Source: Lachnospiraceae bacterium (lineage in GTDB: Bacteria > Bacillota > Clostridia > Lachnospirales > Lachnospiraceae). From it: a DNA stretch of 56,636 nt. A program made the translations under genes and the position numbers. Below the pieces are notes generated by a model. It ran no database searches. It had not been told where the DNA came from and saw only the letters and a list, made by a program, of their open reading frames with translations. This document shows, piece by piece, positions 1 to 9,800 of the stretch (within the stretch, counting starts at the first letter, position 1; every line of letters starts with the position of its first letter). The stretch is taken from NCBI GenBank assembly GCA_022796795.1, contig JAAWJI010000025.1:1-56636 (forward strand). The letters run 5' to 3'.

Positions 1-78
1 CCAGACCACCTGGAGGTGGCAAACCGGTATGTAAAGCCAGTTACTAAGGAGCGTATCTGTTTTGATTTATGCAGTTGA
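1..78 (+). CDS. Possible 3' end of an upstream gene (partial)
   Basis: Frame 1 is open from the first base for 25 codons and ends at TGA 76-78. The other two forward frames close within about 50 bases. The encoded tail, ending ERICFDLCS, has ordinary protein composition but is too short to place in a family. The next gene starts 28 bases on with its own ribosome site, so this could be the last gene of the same operon. It could also be an open frame by chance. Confidence 0.35.
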   Translation, partial: PDHLEVANRYVKPVTKERICFDLCS

Positions 79-106
79 ACAGAAAGGAAAAAGGATGTAA
101 AATACT

Positions 107-844
107 ATGAGATTTGAAGTAACCATTTTATTTCCGGGCTTTTCCGGAAAACTGCCCTACTGCGCTCACGGCTGGGGAACCTGGGCACTGATTCGGGACG
201 GAAAGCACAATATTCTTCTGGATACAGGAGGCGTGGGGCTGCGGCTGAATTTTCACAGAATATTGGAGGAGCAGGGGGTAAGGGCAGAGGACATAGACTA
301 TGTGTTGCTGACCCACATGCATTTTGACCACGTCTGCAATATGGATCTCCTTCCCAACGCTGTCTTTGTATTGTCTCAAAAGGAATGGGAGCATGCAAAT
401 GACATGGAAAACCGGGATCTCTTTATTCAGGAGAGCGCCATCCTGCCCATGCGGAATGCGAAAAAGATTTTTGTGAAGGAGGACGGACAGCAGATATTGC
501 CGGGAATCACGGCCCTTATGACTCCGGGACACACGCCGGGAAGCGTGTCCTATGTGCTTCACCAGGATCATGGAGAGGCTTGGGTACTGGCCGGGGATGC
601 GGCCAAGAATCGGGGGGAGCTGTGTACCCGGGATGTGCAGATGTCTCTGAATCCGGCGGACTCGGCGGCTTCCCTAGAAAAGATTGTAAGGACTGCGGAT
701 CGGATTCTGCCCGGACACGACGGCTGGATCCGGGTGGAGGACGAACGGCTTTTGCCTGAGGGCGGCAATGATGTGGAGCTGGTGTTTGCTCAGGGGATTA
801 CGGTGAACGGGGGACAGACCAGGATTACAATTCATATGGATTGA
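107..844 (+). CDS. Metallo-beta-lactamase-fold hydrolase, lactonase-like
   Basis: This 245-residue protein is a complete single-domain MBL-fold enzyme. The dinuclear metal motif is THMHFDH near residues 69-75, followed by GHTPGS (about 142-147), an Asp in LAGDA and a late His in LPGHD. The order and length match the quorum-lactonase/AiiA-like branch, which hydrolyses lactones or other esters. Substrate cannot be told from sequence. There is no signal peptide, so it is cytoplasmic. The ATG follows an AAGGAAAAAGG ribosome site. A LarA-type racemase starts 68 bases downstream on the same strand, so the two are probably co-transcribed. A hydrolase opening a lactone to a 2-hydroxy acid for the racemase is an attractive but unproven link. 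Confidence 0.85.
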   Translation: MRFEVTILFPGFSGKLPYCAHGWGTWALIRDGKHNILLDTGGVGLRLNFHRILEEQGVRAEDIDYVLLTHMHFDHVCNMDLLPNAVFVLSQKEWEHANDMENRDLFIQESAILPMRNAKKIFVKEDGQQILPGITALMTPGHTPGSVSYVLHQDHGEAWVLAGDAAKNRGELCTRDVQMSLNPADSAASLEKIVRTADRILPGHDGWIRVEDERLLPEGGNDVELVFAQGITVNGGQTRITIHMD

Positions 845-912
845 GCAGGTTTTTCCCTGGATCGTTCAGAGACCCAGGCCCAGGGTGTTTTCATTAACAG
901 GAGGTAGTTAAA

Positions 913-2205
913 GTGATAGCGATTCCCTATGGAAAGAAGCAACTATATATGGAAGAAACGGGTGTGGCACAGGTTTTGGAGTCTGGGATCGGCCAGATGA
1001 AGAGTTCCCAAACTCCGGAGGAGATTGTCAGGCAGGCCATGGAACATCCCATAGGGACGCCGCCTTTGCGGGAGCTGGCCCGGGGAAAGGCAACGGCCAC
1101 GGTAATTATCAGCGATCATACCAGACCTGTGCCAAGCAAACAGATGATTCCGTTTATGCTGGAGGAGCTGCGGCAGGGGAATCCGGAGATTGTCATTACC
1201 CTTCTGGTTGCCACAGGCTGCCACAGGGGGACAAAGAAGGAAGAGCTGGTGGAGAAGCTGGGACAGAAGATCGTGGATGAGGAGACGATTCTGGTTCACG
1301 ACTGTGACGACCAGGAACAGCTGACGGATCTGGGCGTCCTTCCTTCCGGGGCCCGTCTGGTGCTGAACCGGAGGGCGGTGGAGACAGACCTTCTGGTGGC
1401 GGAGGGCTTTATAGAGCCTCATTTTTTCGCCGGGTTTTCTGGAGGGAGAAAAAGTATTTTGCCAGGGATCTGCAGCAGGGTTACGGTTCTGGGAAACCAC
1501 TGCGCCAGGTTTATTGACAATCCCCATGCCAGGAGCGGGAATCTAAAGAACAATCCCATCCATGAGGATATGATCGCGGCAGCCCGCATGGCCGGGCTCG
1601 GCTATATTCTCAATGTGGTGATTGACGAGGAGAAACAGATTGTGGCGGCCTTTGCAGGGGATCCGGAACAGGCCCATGAGGAGGGATGTACATTCCTCAA
1701 GTCCTATTGTGAGGCAAAGGTTCCAAAGAAGACGCCCATTGTGGTAACCTCCAACGGGGGCGCGCCTCTGGATCAGAATGTATATCAGACCGTAAAGGGC
1801 CTGTGCACCGCAGACAATGTGGCGGAGGAGGGCGGCGTCATTATCATCTGTGCAGAGTGCGGGGACGGCATTGGAGGAGATGCATTTTATCAGGCCTTGA
1901 AGGACTGTGAGAGCATTTCCATGCTGCTATCCCGGATTCGCAGCACGCCTATGGAGGAGACTGTGCCGGATCAATGGCAGTACCAGATACTTGCCAAAAT
2001 CCTGGAAAAGAAAAAGGTGATTTATGTGACGGAACAACAATGGGAGTCTGTAATCCGGGAAATGAAAATGGAGTATGCAGCCACCTTGCCAAAGGCCCTG
2101 GATATGGCCCGGAAATGGACAGGCTCAGAGGAGGTTACGGTGATTCCCAACGGGATTTCCGTGTATTTTGCCAGACCATACCCGGACAGAAAATATGAGA
2201 TTTGA
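913..2205 (+). CDS. larA: LarA-type nickel-dependent 2-hydroxyacid racemase
   Basis: The 430-residue protein belongs to the lactate racemase (LarA, DUF2088) family. Family signatures are SDHTRPVPSK (about 70-79), GCHRGTKKEEL (about 100-110) and EPHFFAGFSGGRKSILPG followed by GNH. These retain the His, Lys and His that hold the nickel-pincer nucleotide in characterised LarA. The start is a GTG preceded by AGGAGG seven bases upstream. No larB, larC or larE cofactor genes are in the window, so cofactor must come from elsewhere. LarA homologues act on several short 2-hydroxy acids, so D/L-lactate is not assured. It follows the MBL hydrolase and is convergent with a CoA-transferase. Confidence 0.88.
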   Translation: MIAIPYGKKQLYMEETGVAQVLESGIGQMKSSQTPEEIVRQAMEHPIGTPPLRELARGKATATVIISDHTRPVPSKQMIPFMLEELRQGNPEIVITLLVATGCHRGTKKEELVEKLGQKIVDEETILVHDCDDQEQLTDLGVLPSGARLVLNRRAVETDLLVAEGFIEPHFFAGFSGGRKSILPGICSRVTVLGNHCARFIDNPHARSGNLKNNPIHEDMIAAARMAGLGYILNVVIDEEKQIVAAFAGDPEQAHEEGCTFLKSYCEAKVPKKTPIVVTSNGGAPLDQNVYQTVKGLCTADNVAEEGGVIIICAECGDGIGGDAFYQALKDCESISMLLSRIRSTPMEETVPDQWQYQILAKILEKKKVIYVTEQQWESVIREMKMEYAATLPKALDMARKWTGSEEVTVIPNGISVYFARPYPDRKYEI

Positions 2206-2216
2206 GAATAAATGAC

Positions 2217-2263
2217 ACCGCCGTCTGACAGGGGAGCATGTGCATCCCTTGCCAGGCGGCGGT
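2217..2263. terminator. Bidirectional terminator between convergent genes
   Basis: An inverted repeat of about 18 bases per arm (ACCGCCGTCTGACAGGGG and its near-complement) with an 11-base loop lies between the stop codons of the racemase gene and the convergent CoA-transferase gene. One position is a G-U pair and two are mismatched. A short T-rich stretch follows on the plus strand. Confidence 0.7.
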
Positions 2264-2267
2264 ATGT

Positions 2268-3779
2268 TTATGTTTCCACTTCAAAGGGCAGCTGTGAGAG
2301 AATCTCTTTTTCCACATCCACGCCGGGATAGGCTTCAATCAGCTTCAGACCCTTGGGCGTGAGCCGGAAGACACAGCGCTCGGTTACATATAGGACTTTC
2401 TGTCCGTTTGCGATAGCCCGCCGGGCGGAGAAGCTGATGCTGCTGACCTTCTCCACAAATTTAGGGACGGTTCCCTCCTTATGGATGGTGATAATCCCTT
2501 TTTTCTGAGAAACCTCCAGACCCTTGGTGTTAAAGGTCATGCAGAATACCACAGTGGGTGTTTTGGCTGTGATGTTTGCAAAGCCGCCAATGCCGGCAAA
2601 GGCCCCCGGGCCCCGGTGAGCGTTTACATTTCCCTGTCTGTCCACCTCCAGAGCGCCCATGAAGCACACGTCCAGCCCGCCATTGTTGTACAAATCAAAC
2701 TGGTTTGCCATGTCATAGACGGAGGCGGCGCCGATCATGGCCCCAAAGGCCTGGCCAGACACAGGGAAGCCGCCGATGCCGCCGGATTCTACTGTGAGGG
2801 TGACCATATCCAGCATGCCGTTTTTCCGGGCGTGCCGGGAAACCATTTCCGGAATTCCAATGCCGATATTGACAATATCATCTACCCGCAGCTCCATGGC
2901 AGCCCTCCTGCCGATGATGTTTCCCGGGGCATTGCTCTTGGGGGGAGTCTCAGAAGCCGTGTCGATTTTCTCGTTCCAGACGCTCCATTCCTCATACGGA
3001 ATCTCGAAGCTTCCGGTGAGAGCCGTGTAGGCCTCATTGCGGGCTTCTGGCTCTGTTACCACAATGGCATCCACCAGACATCCCGGGATAATGGCATTTC
3101 TGGGTCGGGAGGGCGTATCCACCAGCCGGTCTACCTGCACAATCACCTTTCCGTGGTTGGCCTTTACGGCCTGGCAGATGGACAGGGCATCGCCGGACAT
3201 AAACATATCGTCAAAGGAAATATTGCCCTTTCGGTCCGCCGCGGTTCCTTTGATGAGGGCGATGGTAAGCTTAGGAAGCTTGTAGTAGAGGAATTCCTCT
3301 CCGTCCACCTCCACATATTTCACCAGGGAGTCGTCAATGGAGATCCGGTTGATGCCAGGACCTTCCCTTCTGGGATCCACGAAAATGTCCAGTCCTACCT
3401 TGGACAGAGCTCCCGGAAGTCCTCCGGCCTGGGCGCGGATGGCGTGGGAGATGCAGCCCAGGGGCAGGTTATAGGCCTCGAAGCGGTCTTCAAGCACCAG
3501 CTTTTTCGTGCTCAGCATGGCTCCGAAGTGGCCGCAGATAAGCCGGTCCACGGCGCCCTCCCGAATATACCCTTCCGCGTTTCGCTCCTCGTCCCAGACG
3601 CCGAACCCGGCGCTGGAAACCATGGTCAGATGGGTGGGGGACTGCATTCTCTGATACCGCCTGTAGAGAGCCTCGTGGAGCTCCACAGGGCTCTCAATGC
3701 CCACAAAGGAATTGACGCAGATACAATCTCCGTCCCGGATGAGCCGGATGGCCTCATCAGAACTCATAATCTCGTACAT
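2268..3779 (-). CDS. Acyl-CoA:acetate/3-ketoacid CoA-transferase (fused alpha-beta)
   Basis: The 503-residue protein fuses the alpha and beta halves of a class I CoA-transferase, as in propionate CoA-transferase and YdiF. The N-terminal half begins with the family pattern of the alpha subunit (SSDEAIRLIRDGD). The C-terminal half carries TVESGGIGG near residue 330, whose Glu is the residue that forms the covalent CoA thioester. The reaction moves CoA between short-chain acyl-CoA and a free acid such as acetate, propionate or lactate, and the preferred pair is not readable. The ATG has AAGAGGAG upstream. The gene is convergent with larA, and a lactate-linked role is possible but only inferred. 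Confidence 0.88.
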   Translation of the reverse strand: MYEIMSSDEAIRLIRDGDCICVNSFVGIESPVELHEALYRRYQRMQSPTHLTMVSSAGFGVWDEERNAEGYIREGAVDRLICGHFGAMLSTKKLVLEDRFEAYNLPLGCISHAIRAQAGGLPGALSKVGLDIFVDPRREGPGINRISIDDSLVKYVEVDGEEFLYYKLPKLTIALIKGTAADRKGNISFDDMFMSGDALSICQAVKANHGKVIVQVDRLVDTPSRPRNAIIPGCLVDAIVVTEPEARNEAYTALTGSFEIPYEEWSVWNEKIDTASETPPKSNAPGNIIGRRAAMELRVDDIVNIGIGIPEMVSRHARKNGMLDMVTLTVESGGIGGFPVSGQAFGAMIGAASVYDMANQFDLYNNGGLDVCFMGALEVDRQGNVNAHRGPGAFAGIGGFANITAKTPTVVFCMTFNTKGLEVSQKKGIITIHKEGTVPKFVEKVSSISFSARRAIANGQKVLYVTERCVFRLTPKGLKLIEAYPGVDVEKEILSQLPFEVET

Positions 3780-3962
3780 TTGTATTGTTCTCCTCTTAAA
3801 AATCTCACATCTGTAGTTGATTCTAGCAGAATCGGAATTTAAAGTCTATAGCCTGAATGGATTTTTAAGTGCCTTTGGGCGTGGAGCCAATACAGTTACA
3901 GGGCCACGGGGGCTGAATAGCGGCCGTATGTATGCGCAGCCTTCAAAAAAGCTTCCAGGTTT

Positions 3963-4073
3963 TCACGTTTTGTCATGGGGGGTACCTCCGTTCGCATCTT
4001 GCAAGCTTTCGGGGAGATGCTCATGCCAGATATTCCGGTATGCGGTAGGAGTCATCTTGGTAAACGGATGACA
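3963..4073 (-). pseudogene. Possible remnant of an AraC-family regulator C-terminus
   Basis: Read on the minus strand, this stretch encodes PFTKMTPTAYRNIWHEH and then about 17 residues to a TGA. That resembles the last helix and tail of an AraC-type HTH domain (usually F..F+K.TG.TP..YR). No start or upstream HTH is present, and frames above it are stopped. An overlapping minus-strand frame starts MTKRENLEAFLKAA and stops after 26 codons, like the head of a following gene cut short. The remainder of the 3.8-4.2 kb gap shows no other gene. Confidence 0.3.
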
Positions 4074-4227
4074 ATGAATATGAAACGGATTCTTTCAATA
4101 AACGGAAATAAAAATAGATGTGTGTGTACAAAACGGCAAGCTCTCAGAAGATTATATAGGAATCCGAAGAATATGACAAGGAAGAAGACATACCTGCTCC
4201 GCCTGGAAAGGAGCGCATTTTCATTAA

Positions 4228-4242
4228 TGATAATTATTCTCA
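4228..4242. promoter_or_regulatory. Fur-like iron box upstream of feoAB
   Basis: TGATAATTATTCTCA matches the 7-1-7 Fur consensus TGATAATnATTATCA at 14 of 15 specified-or-free positions. It lies eight bases upstream of the -35 element of the feoAB promoter, where a bound repressor would block RNA polymerase. This fits iron repression of ferrous uptake. Confidence 0.7.
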
Positions 4243-4249
4243 TTAAATA

Positions 4250-4278
4250 TTGACGATTTTTATTCCCAGTGCTATTAT
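4250..4278 (+). promoter_or_regulatory. feoAB promoter
   Basis: The -35 box TTGACG (4250-4255) and -10 box TATTAT (4273-4278) are 17 bases apart. They lie about 90 bases before feoA. Confidence 0.7.
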
Positions 4279-4368
4279 GGTACAAAATGAAAGGTATATA
4301 GAAGGACACTGTTAACTAGAAATAAATCGGCAAAGAAAACGAGGAAGAAGAAAGGAAGCGGAAAATAC

Positions 4369-4608
4369 ATGCTGCTGCGGGAAGGAAAGATGAGAGAGGG
4401 ATATCTGGTAGAGGATATCCAGCTGGAGGATTCAATCAAGCGCCGGCTTCAAATCCTGGGATTGACCCGGGGAACACGGGTGGAGATTCTGAATCGCAAG
4501 AAAAGCGGAACCATTATCATGAAAGTGCGGGGTACCCGTTTCGCTGCGGGAAGACAGGTGGCGGAAGGGATCCTGGTGCGGGAGGAGCAGAAAGGAGTGC
4601 AGGCATGA
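4369..4608 (+). CDS. feoA: Ferrous iron transport protein A
   Basis: This 79-residue SH3-like protein has the FeoA pattern: an N-terminal strand (REGYLVEDIQLEDSIKRRLQ), then LGLTRGTRVEI, and a C-terminal segment with RGTRFAAGRQVAEGI. FeoA is a small cytosolic partner that modulates the FeoB permease. Its stop overlaps the feoB start by four bases (ATGA), so the two are translationally coupled. The start at 4369 keeps the first conserved strand. An internal ATG seven codons later also has a purine-rich site and cannot be excluded. No feoC follows. Confidence 0.9.
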   Translation: MLLREGKMREGYLVEDIQLEDSIKRRLQILGLTRGTRVEILNRKKSGTIIMKVRGTRFAAGRQVAEGILVREEQKGVQA

Positions 4609-6644
4609 AGGAACTGACCCATGTGGCGTTTATCGGAAATCCAAACTGCGGAAAAACCACCCTGTTTAACGCCTATACGGGAGCCAGGCTCAAGGTAGCC
4701 AACTGGCCAGGGGTGACGGTGGAGAAAAAGGAGGGTTCCTTTTCCTATCAGGGAGAGAAGATCCGCCTGGTGGATCTTCCAGGTATTTACAGCCTGACCT
4801 CCTATACTATGGAAGAAAAGGTGTCCCGCAGCTATCTTATGGGGGATGAAGTAAATGTGGTCATTGACGTGGCGGACGCCTCCTCCCTGGAGCGGAACCT
4901 CTATCTGACTCTGCAGCTCATTGAGCTTGGCAAGCCGGTGGTGCTGGCCTTAAATATGATGGACATTGTGGAGGAGCGGGGCATGGCCATTGATCTGCAC
5001 CGTCTTCCGGAAATGCTGGGCGTTCCCTGCATTCCGGTCAGCGCCCGGCAGAAACGGGGGCTGGAGATCCTCATGCACGCAGTGCTGCACCACAAGGATA
5101 AGGAACTGGATGCCCTGGAGCACGACCACCCTTATGAGAGCCATCACCATCATGACCATCACAAAGATATTGTCATGGTGTACAGCGATGAAATCGAGGA
5201 CAAGATCGACTTAATTTCCGAGCGAATCACAGAAGCCTATGGGGAACTGCCCAATCTTCGCTGGTATGCCATTAAATATCTGGAGCAGGATCAGGAGATC
5301 CTGGAGAACTATCCCCTGGACCTTTCTGGCGTAGTGGACCGCAGCTATGAGACGGATATTATCAATGAGAAATACGATTTTATAGAAGAGATTATCCAGG
5401 AATGTCTGGTGGGAAAGAGTGAGAAGGCCCAGTTTACGGACAAGATCGACCAGTGGCTCACCAACCGCATCTGGGGCGTGCCCATTTTCCTGGGGATCAT
5501 GGCCCTGGTGTTTTTCCTCACTTTCACGGTAGGAGACTGGTTAAAAGGCTATATGGAGCAGGGGATCGAAGGGGTTTCCGCTGTGATTATGAATGGTCTC
5601 GCGGCCCTGGGAACCGGCCCTGTGGTTCAGTCCCTGGTGGTGGACGGGATTCTGGCCGGCGTGGGAGGCATTCTTACCTTCCTGCCCAATATTTTCATCC
5701 TGTTTCTGGCCCTGGCATTTTTGGAGGACAGCGGCTATATGGCCCGGGTAGCCTATGTGATGGATGGAATCATGGGCATGATTGGGCTTTCCGGCCGGGC
5801 CTTTATCCCCATGCTGCTGGGCTTTGGCTGTACGGTGCCTGCAGTCATGGCTTCCCGCGCTCTGGAGGATCCAAGGGACAGGCTGAAAACTATTTTGGTC
5901 ACGCCCTTTATGTCATGCAGCGCCAGGCTGCCCATTTACGTGCTGTTTTCCCAGATGTTTTTCGGGCGCTACGCCATGCTGGTAGCCTATTCCATGTATG
6001 TATTGGGAATTGTGGTAGCCATTATCATTGCCCTGATCATGAATCAGTTTACGAAAAAGAAAGAGATAAACAGCCTCTTGATTGAGCTGCCGGAATATAA
6101 GACGCCCAACCTGCACAGCATTGCCATCTATACCTGGGAAAAGGTGGAGGATTATCTGCGGAAGGCAGGGACCACCATTTTTGTTGCATCCATTGTGATC
6201 TGGGTGCTGCTGAACTTTGGCGTCAGCGGCATGGTGACGGATATGTCTCAGAGCTTTGGGGCAATGATTGGAAGGCTTCTGGTACCGGTCATGGGTCCGG
6301 CAGGCCTGGGATACTGGCAGATTGTGGTGGCCCTTATCTCCGGCCTGGCAGCCAAGGAGGTGGTCGTGTCCAGCATGAGCGTGCTGTTCGGCATTTCCAA
6401 TGCAGCCACCCATAGCGGCATGGGACAGATGGCAGCGGCCCTGGCCGGCGTGGGTTTTACCGCGGGAAACGCCTATGCTCTTATGACCTTCTGCCTGCTG
6501 TACACCCCCTGTATGGCAGCTGTTGCCACCATAAAAAGAGAGACAGGCTCCTGGAAGTGGACCGTGTTTGGGGCTTTTTTCCAGCTGGCGGTTGCCTGGG
6601 TGGTGGCAGTTCTGGTATATCAGGCAGGGCGGTTGATTTTGTGA
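4605..6644 (+). CDS. feoB: Ferrous iron transporter B (GTPase-permease)
   Basis: The 679-residue protein has an N-terminal G domain (GNPNCGKTTLFN near residues 11-22, switch DLPGIYSLTSY, then NMMD and SAR for base recognition) and a helical domain. After about residue 285 comes the permease with its many membrane spans, including the Gate-type segments around LGFGCTVPAVMASR. It imports Fe2+ across the cytoplasmic membrane. A His-rich linker (YESHHHHDHHKD, about residues 180-191) joins the G domain to the helical part; such stretches are seen in other FeoB proteins and may bind metal. It overlaps feoA by four bases and is probably controlled by the Fur-like box at 4228. Confidence 0.95.
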   Translation: MKELTHVAFIGNPNCGKTTLFNAYTGARLKVANWPGVTVEKKEGSFSYQGEKIRLVDLPGIYSLTSYTMEEKVSRSYLMGDEVNVVIDVADASSLERNLYLTLQLIELGKPVVLALNMMDIVEERGMAIDLHRLPEMLGVPCIPVSARQKRGLEILMHAVLHHKDKELDALEHDHPYESHHHHDHHKDIVMVYSDEIEDKIDLISERITEAYGELPNLRWYAIKYLEQDQEILENYPLDLSGVVDRSYETDIINEKYDFIEEIIQECLVGKSEKAQFTDKIDQWLTNRIWGVPIFLGIMALVFFLTFTVGDWLKGYMEQGIEGVSAVIMNGLAALGTGPVVQSLVVDGILAGVGGILTFLPNIFILFLALAFLEDSGYMARVAYVMDGIMGMIGLSGRAFIPMLLGFGCTVPAVMASRALEDPRDRLKTILVTPFMSCSARLPIYVLFSQMFFGRYAMLVAYSMYVLGIVVAIIIALIMNQFTKKKEINSLLIELPEYKTPNLHSIAIYTWEKVEDYLRKAGTTIFVASIVIWVLLNFGVSGMVTDMSQSFGAMIGRLLVPVMGPAGLGYWQIVVALISGLAAKEVVVSSMSVLFGISNAATHSGMGQMAAALAGVGFTAGNAYALMTFCLLYTPCMAAVATIKRETGSWKWTVFGAFFQLAVAWVVAVLVYQAGRLIL

Positions 6645-6730
6645 CGGACTCTGCGAAATGCAAGGAACAGGAGCCGCTTTAGAAAGGAACGCCTGTTTTT
6701 CGACATTTTTCTACAAAACCGAATAATTTT

Positions 6731-6759
6731 TTGACAAGGTTCTCTGCCTGTGATACACT
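6731..6759 (+). promoter_or_regulatory. Promoter of the TPR/pseudo-AAA+ gene
   Basis: TTGACA (6731-6736) and TACACT (6754-6759) are 17 bases apart and lie about 80 bases upstream of the TTG start at 6842. The gene therefore has its own promoter after feoB. Confidence 0.65.
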
Positions 6760-6841
6760 GATTTTGATTGTACTGCAATTTGTCCGCAAACGGAGAATAG
6801 CGGCAAAATTTGGTGTTTATACTACATTGGGGTGAATATTT

Positions 6842-9800
6842 TTGGATAAATATGAGTTTAAAATAAAGGCAGAGCAGATCCAGAAGCTGATTGAAGGCAA
6901 GGATTATAAAATGGCTGCGAAAATCGCGGATGGGATCGACTGGAGACGGGTCAAAAATGTAGCGCTTCTGACCCAGGTTAGCGAGGTCTATGAAAAGCTG
7001 AAACGGTATGAGGACAGCTATGAGATTCTGAACATGGCTTATGACCGTGCGCCCATCGGGCGTATGATTGTATATAAAATGGCGGAGATCGCCACTTATC
7101 TGAAAGATTTTGACGAGGCCACGGAGCTCTACAAGGAGTTTGTGCGGATTGCGCCCCATGATCTGAGCCGGTATATTCTGAAATACAAGATTTATGAGGC
7201 TAAAGGGGCTCCCACGGAGGATCTGATAGCCATTCTGGAGGAATTTAAAAGCCGGGAATACCATGAGAAATGGGCCTATGAGCTGGCGGTTCTGTACTAC
7301 AAAGAGGGCATGAACGACAAGTGCGTGGAGGAATGTGACGATCTGGTGCTGTGGTTCAGCGAGGGTGAATACGTGCGCCGGGCCATGGAGCTGAAAATGC
7401 GCATACAGCCCCTGACAGCATCCCAGGAGCAGAAATACCAGCTGCTGGTGGGAGAAATTGAGGCTCGTAGGAAGCTGAACGAAGCCAGAACCGGACGTTT
7501 GACAGGCCAAAAACCGGAAACGGCTTGGATGGAGAATCCGGACGGAGAGGTCTGGGCCCAGGAGCCGGACCAGGAAGCAGCCTGGGATCAGGGACAGGCC
7601 TTTACAGAGAATGCGGATCAGGAAGACATTAAAATCCAGGCAGTAGATCCGGAAGAGCGTTACAGCACCATAAATCTCCAGGCGGAGCTGGCAGCCGGGC
7701 TGCGGGACATTCTGGATGTGAATGACGCTGCCTATACCCAGGAGGAGTATGACGGGTATGGAGAGGCAGGATATGAGGAGTATCCGGAGGAAGGATACGA
7801 GGCAGAAGCCTATGGAGAGGACGCGTATTATGAGGAAGCCTATGGAGACCAGGGTTATATAGAGGAAACCTATGCCGAAGGGGCTTATGGGGAAGAGGAG
7901 TATGCCCCGGAAACCTATGCCGAAGGAACCTATGGGGAAGAAGAGTATGCCCCGGGAGCCTATGGAGACCAGGGTTATGTAGAGGAAGCCTATACCGAGG
8001 AGTCCTACGGGGAAGAAGAGTATGGCCCGGGAGCCTATGGAGACCAGGGTTATGTAGAGGAAGCCTATGCCGAGGAGTCCTACGGGGAAGAAGAGTATGC
8101 CCTAGGAGCCTATGGAGATGAGGAGTATATAGAGGAGTCCTATGCCGAAGGAACCTATGGGGAAGAAGAGTATGGCCCGGGAGCCTATGGAGACCAGGGT
8201 TATGTAGAAGAGTCCTATGTAGAAGAATCTTACGGGGAAGAGGAATATGCCGAAGAGATCTACGGTGAGGAAGGTTATGCCGAAGGAACCTACGAAGAAG
8301 GCTGGGAAGAGTATGGTGAAGAGCAGTATCAGGAAGAGCTTTACGGAGAAGAGGGATCTGTAGAAGGAGACTATGCAGAAGGCTATGACGAAGCTGGTTA
8401 TGCAGAGGGAGAATACCCGATAGAAGCCTGGGGCCAAGAGGACGATACAGAAGGAGAATACGCAGAAAGCGCCGCCGGAGACGCTTATACCCAGGAGACG
8501 CATGAAAAGAGCGGCCAGGAAGGCTATGAAGAGCAGCCGGAGACAGCCCAAAGGGACGGGGAAGCAAAAGAAGTCTCCAAGCAGGCGGCTTCTGAGGAAT
8601 CCGCCTCTCCTGACAGAGCAAAGAAGCTGTACCTGGGCCAGCGGGAGGATGGTCAGCTGACCTTTGACGACCAGGAGAGCGTGCTGGACCGGCAGATCAC
8701 AGGCCAGATGAGCATTGCCGACATTATGGCGGAGTGGGAGAATAAGAAGCAGAAAATGGAGGCCGCCCTGGAGCGTCTGGCTGTGCAGGAGGAAGAGCGC
8801 AGAAAGGAATCTCTTCGCCAGGAGCAGGAGGCGGGGGAGACTGCAGCAGAGGAAGCGTGTTTGATTCCGCCGGATGTGCAGCAGCTTTTGGATGAGATCG
8901 AGGGTAAGCTGCCGGTGAAAATTATTGTGGAGCCCATCGAACGCAGCCAGCCAGGCTTCTTGTGGGAGAAAGAGTCGGCAAAGCCTTCAAAGACAGCGGA
9001 GGAGGCGGAAGAACTGGGGGAAATCCTGGAGTTTGCCGGGAAGTCCTGCGAAACAGCAGCGGAACTGACCTATGAAGTCTGGGAAGACCAGGAATTTTAT
9101 GAAGACCAGGATTCCTTTGAGGATTCTTCTGAGGAATATGATAGAGAGGAGACAGAGTCTTTTGCCACAGAGTATGATGGGGATGAGGAGGCAGAAGGAG
9201 AATTCTGGGAAGACGAATCTTATGACGAGGGGGATGAGTCCTGGGAAGCTTGGGGAAATGACGGGGACGGTTATGAAAGGGAGGAAAACTATCAGGATCC
9301 CTTCGCTTTGGTGAATGACCAGGAGGAGCAGGAGCAGCAGGAGGAAGAGGACGAGCTGGAAGCCATCCTGCGGGCGGCTCTGCAGGAGGAGATAGAGGAA
9401 AACGGAGACCTGTTTGCGGAGCCGTATGCCTCTGAGCAGCAAGAACCTGCAGAGGAATTGATGGAGGAGCAGGAAGACGAGCAGGAGCAGGAGGAAAAGC
9501 TGGAGCAGGCAGTGCAAGATTCCCAGGAAGAGGACAAGAGTGAAACTGCAGACAGTGAGAATGTGTCAGAGCCTGTAGAAAAGAAAAATCCCTCTGAGGA
9601 AACGGAGACGGCGGAGACCGGAAAATCCGGAAAGCGGAAGAAGGGGCCGGCTTCCAGTATGATGTGGGATCTGGAAAAGGTGCTGGAGGACGAGCTGAAG
9701 CATGTGAGCGGCGGCAGGCTCAATGAAGAGCAGGAAAAGCTGTTTGCCTACTTTACCTCCGTTCATGGAATGAACCGGCAGCTTTCGCAGTTTTTGGAGG

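Noticed and set aside
2481..3842. A 453-codon open plus-strand frame opposite the CoA-transferase gene.
   Set aside because: It lies antisense to a protein with clear motifs and full family length. The translation is His/Gly/Pro-rich with no recognisable domain, as expected of an antisense shadow.
5140..5175. His-rich stretch in FeoB as a new metal-sensing insert.
   Set aside because: His-rich linkers occur in several FeoB proteins, so it is noted in the gene entry only.
7841..8260. Regular repeats as a possible CRISPR array.
   Set aside because: The units are contiguous coding repeats in a single frame, with no unique spacers and no cas genes nearby.
7629..8621. Long minus-strand open frames opposite the tandem repeats.
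   Set aside because: They result from the repeated GAG/GAA/TAT codons on the plus strand. The translations are Leu/Arg/His/Pro-rich low complexity without a ribosome site.
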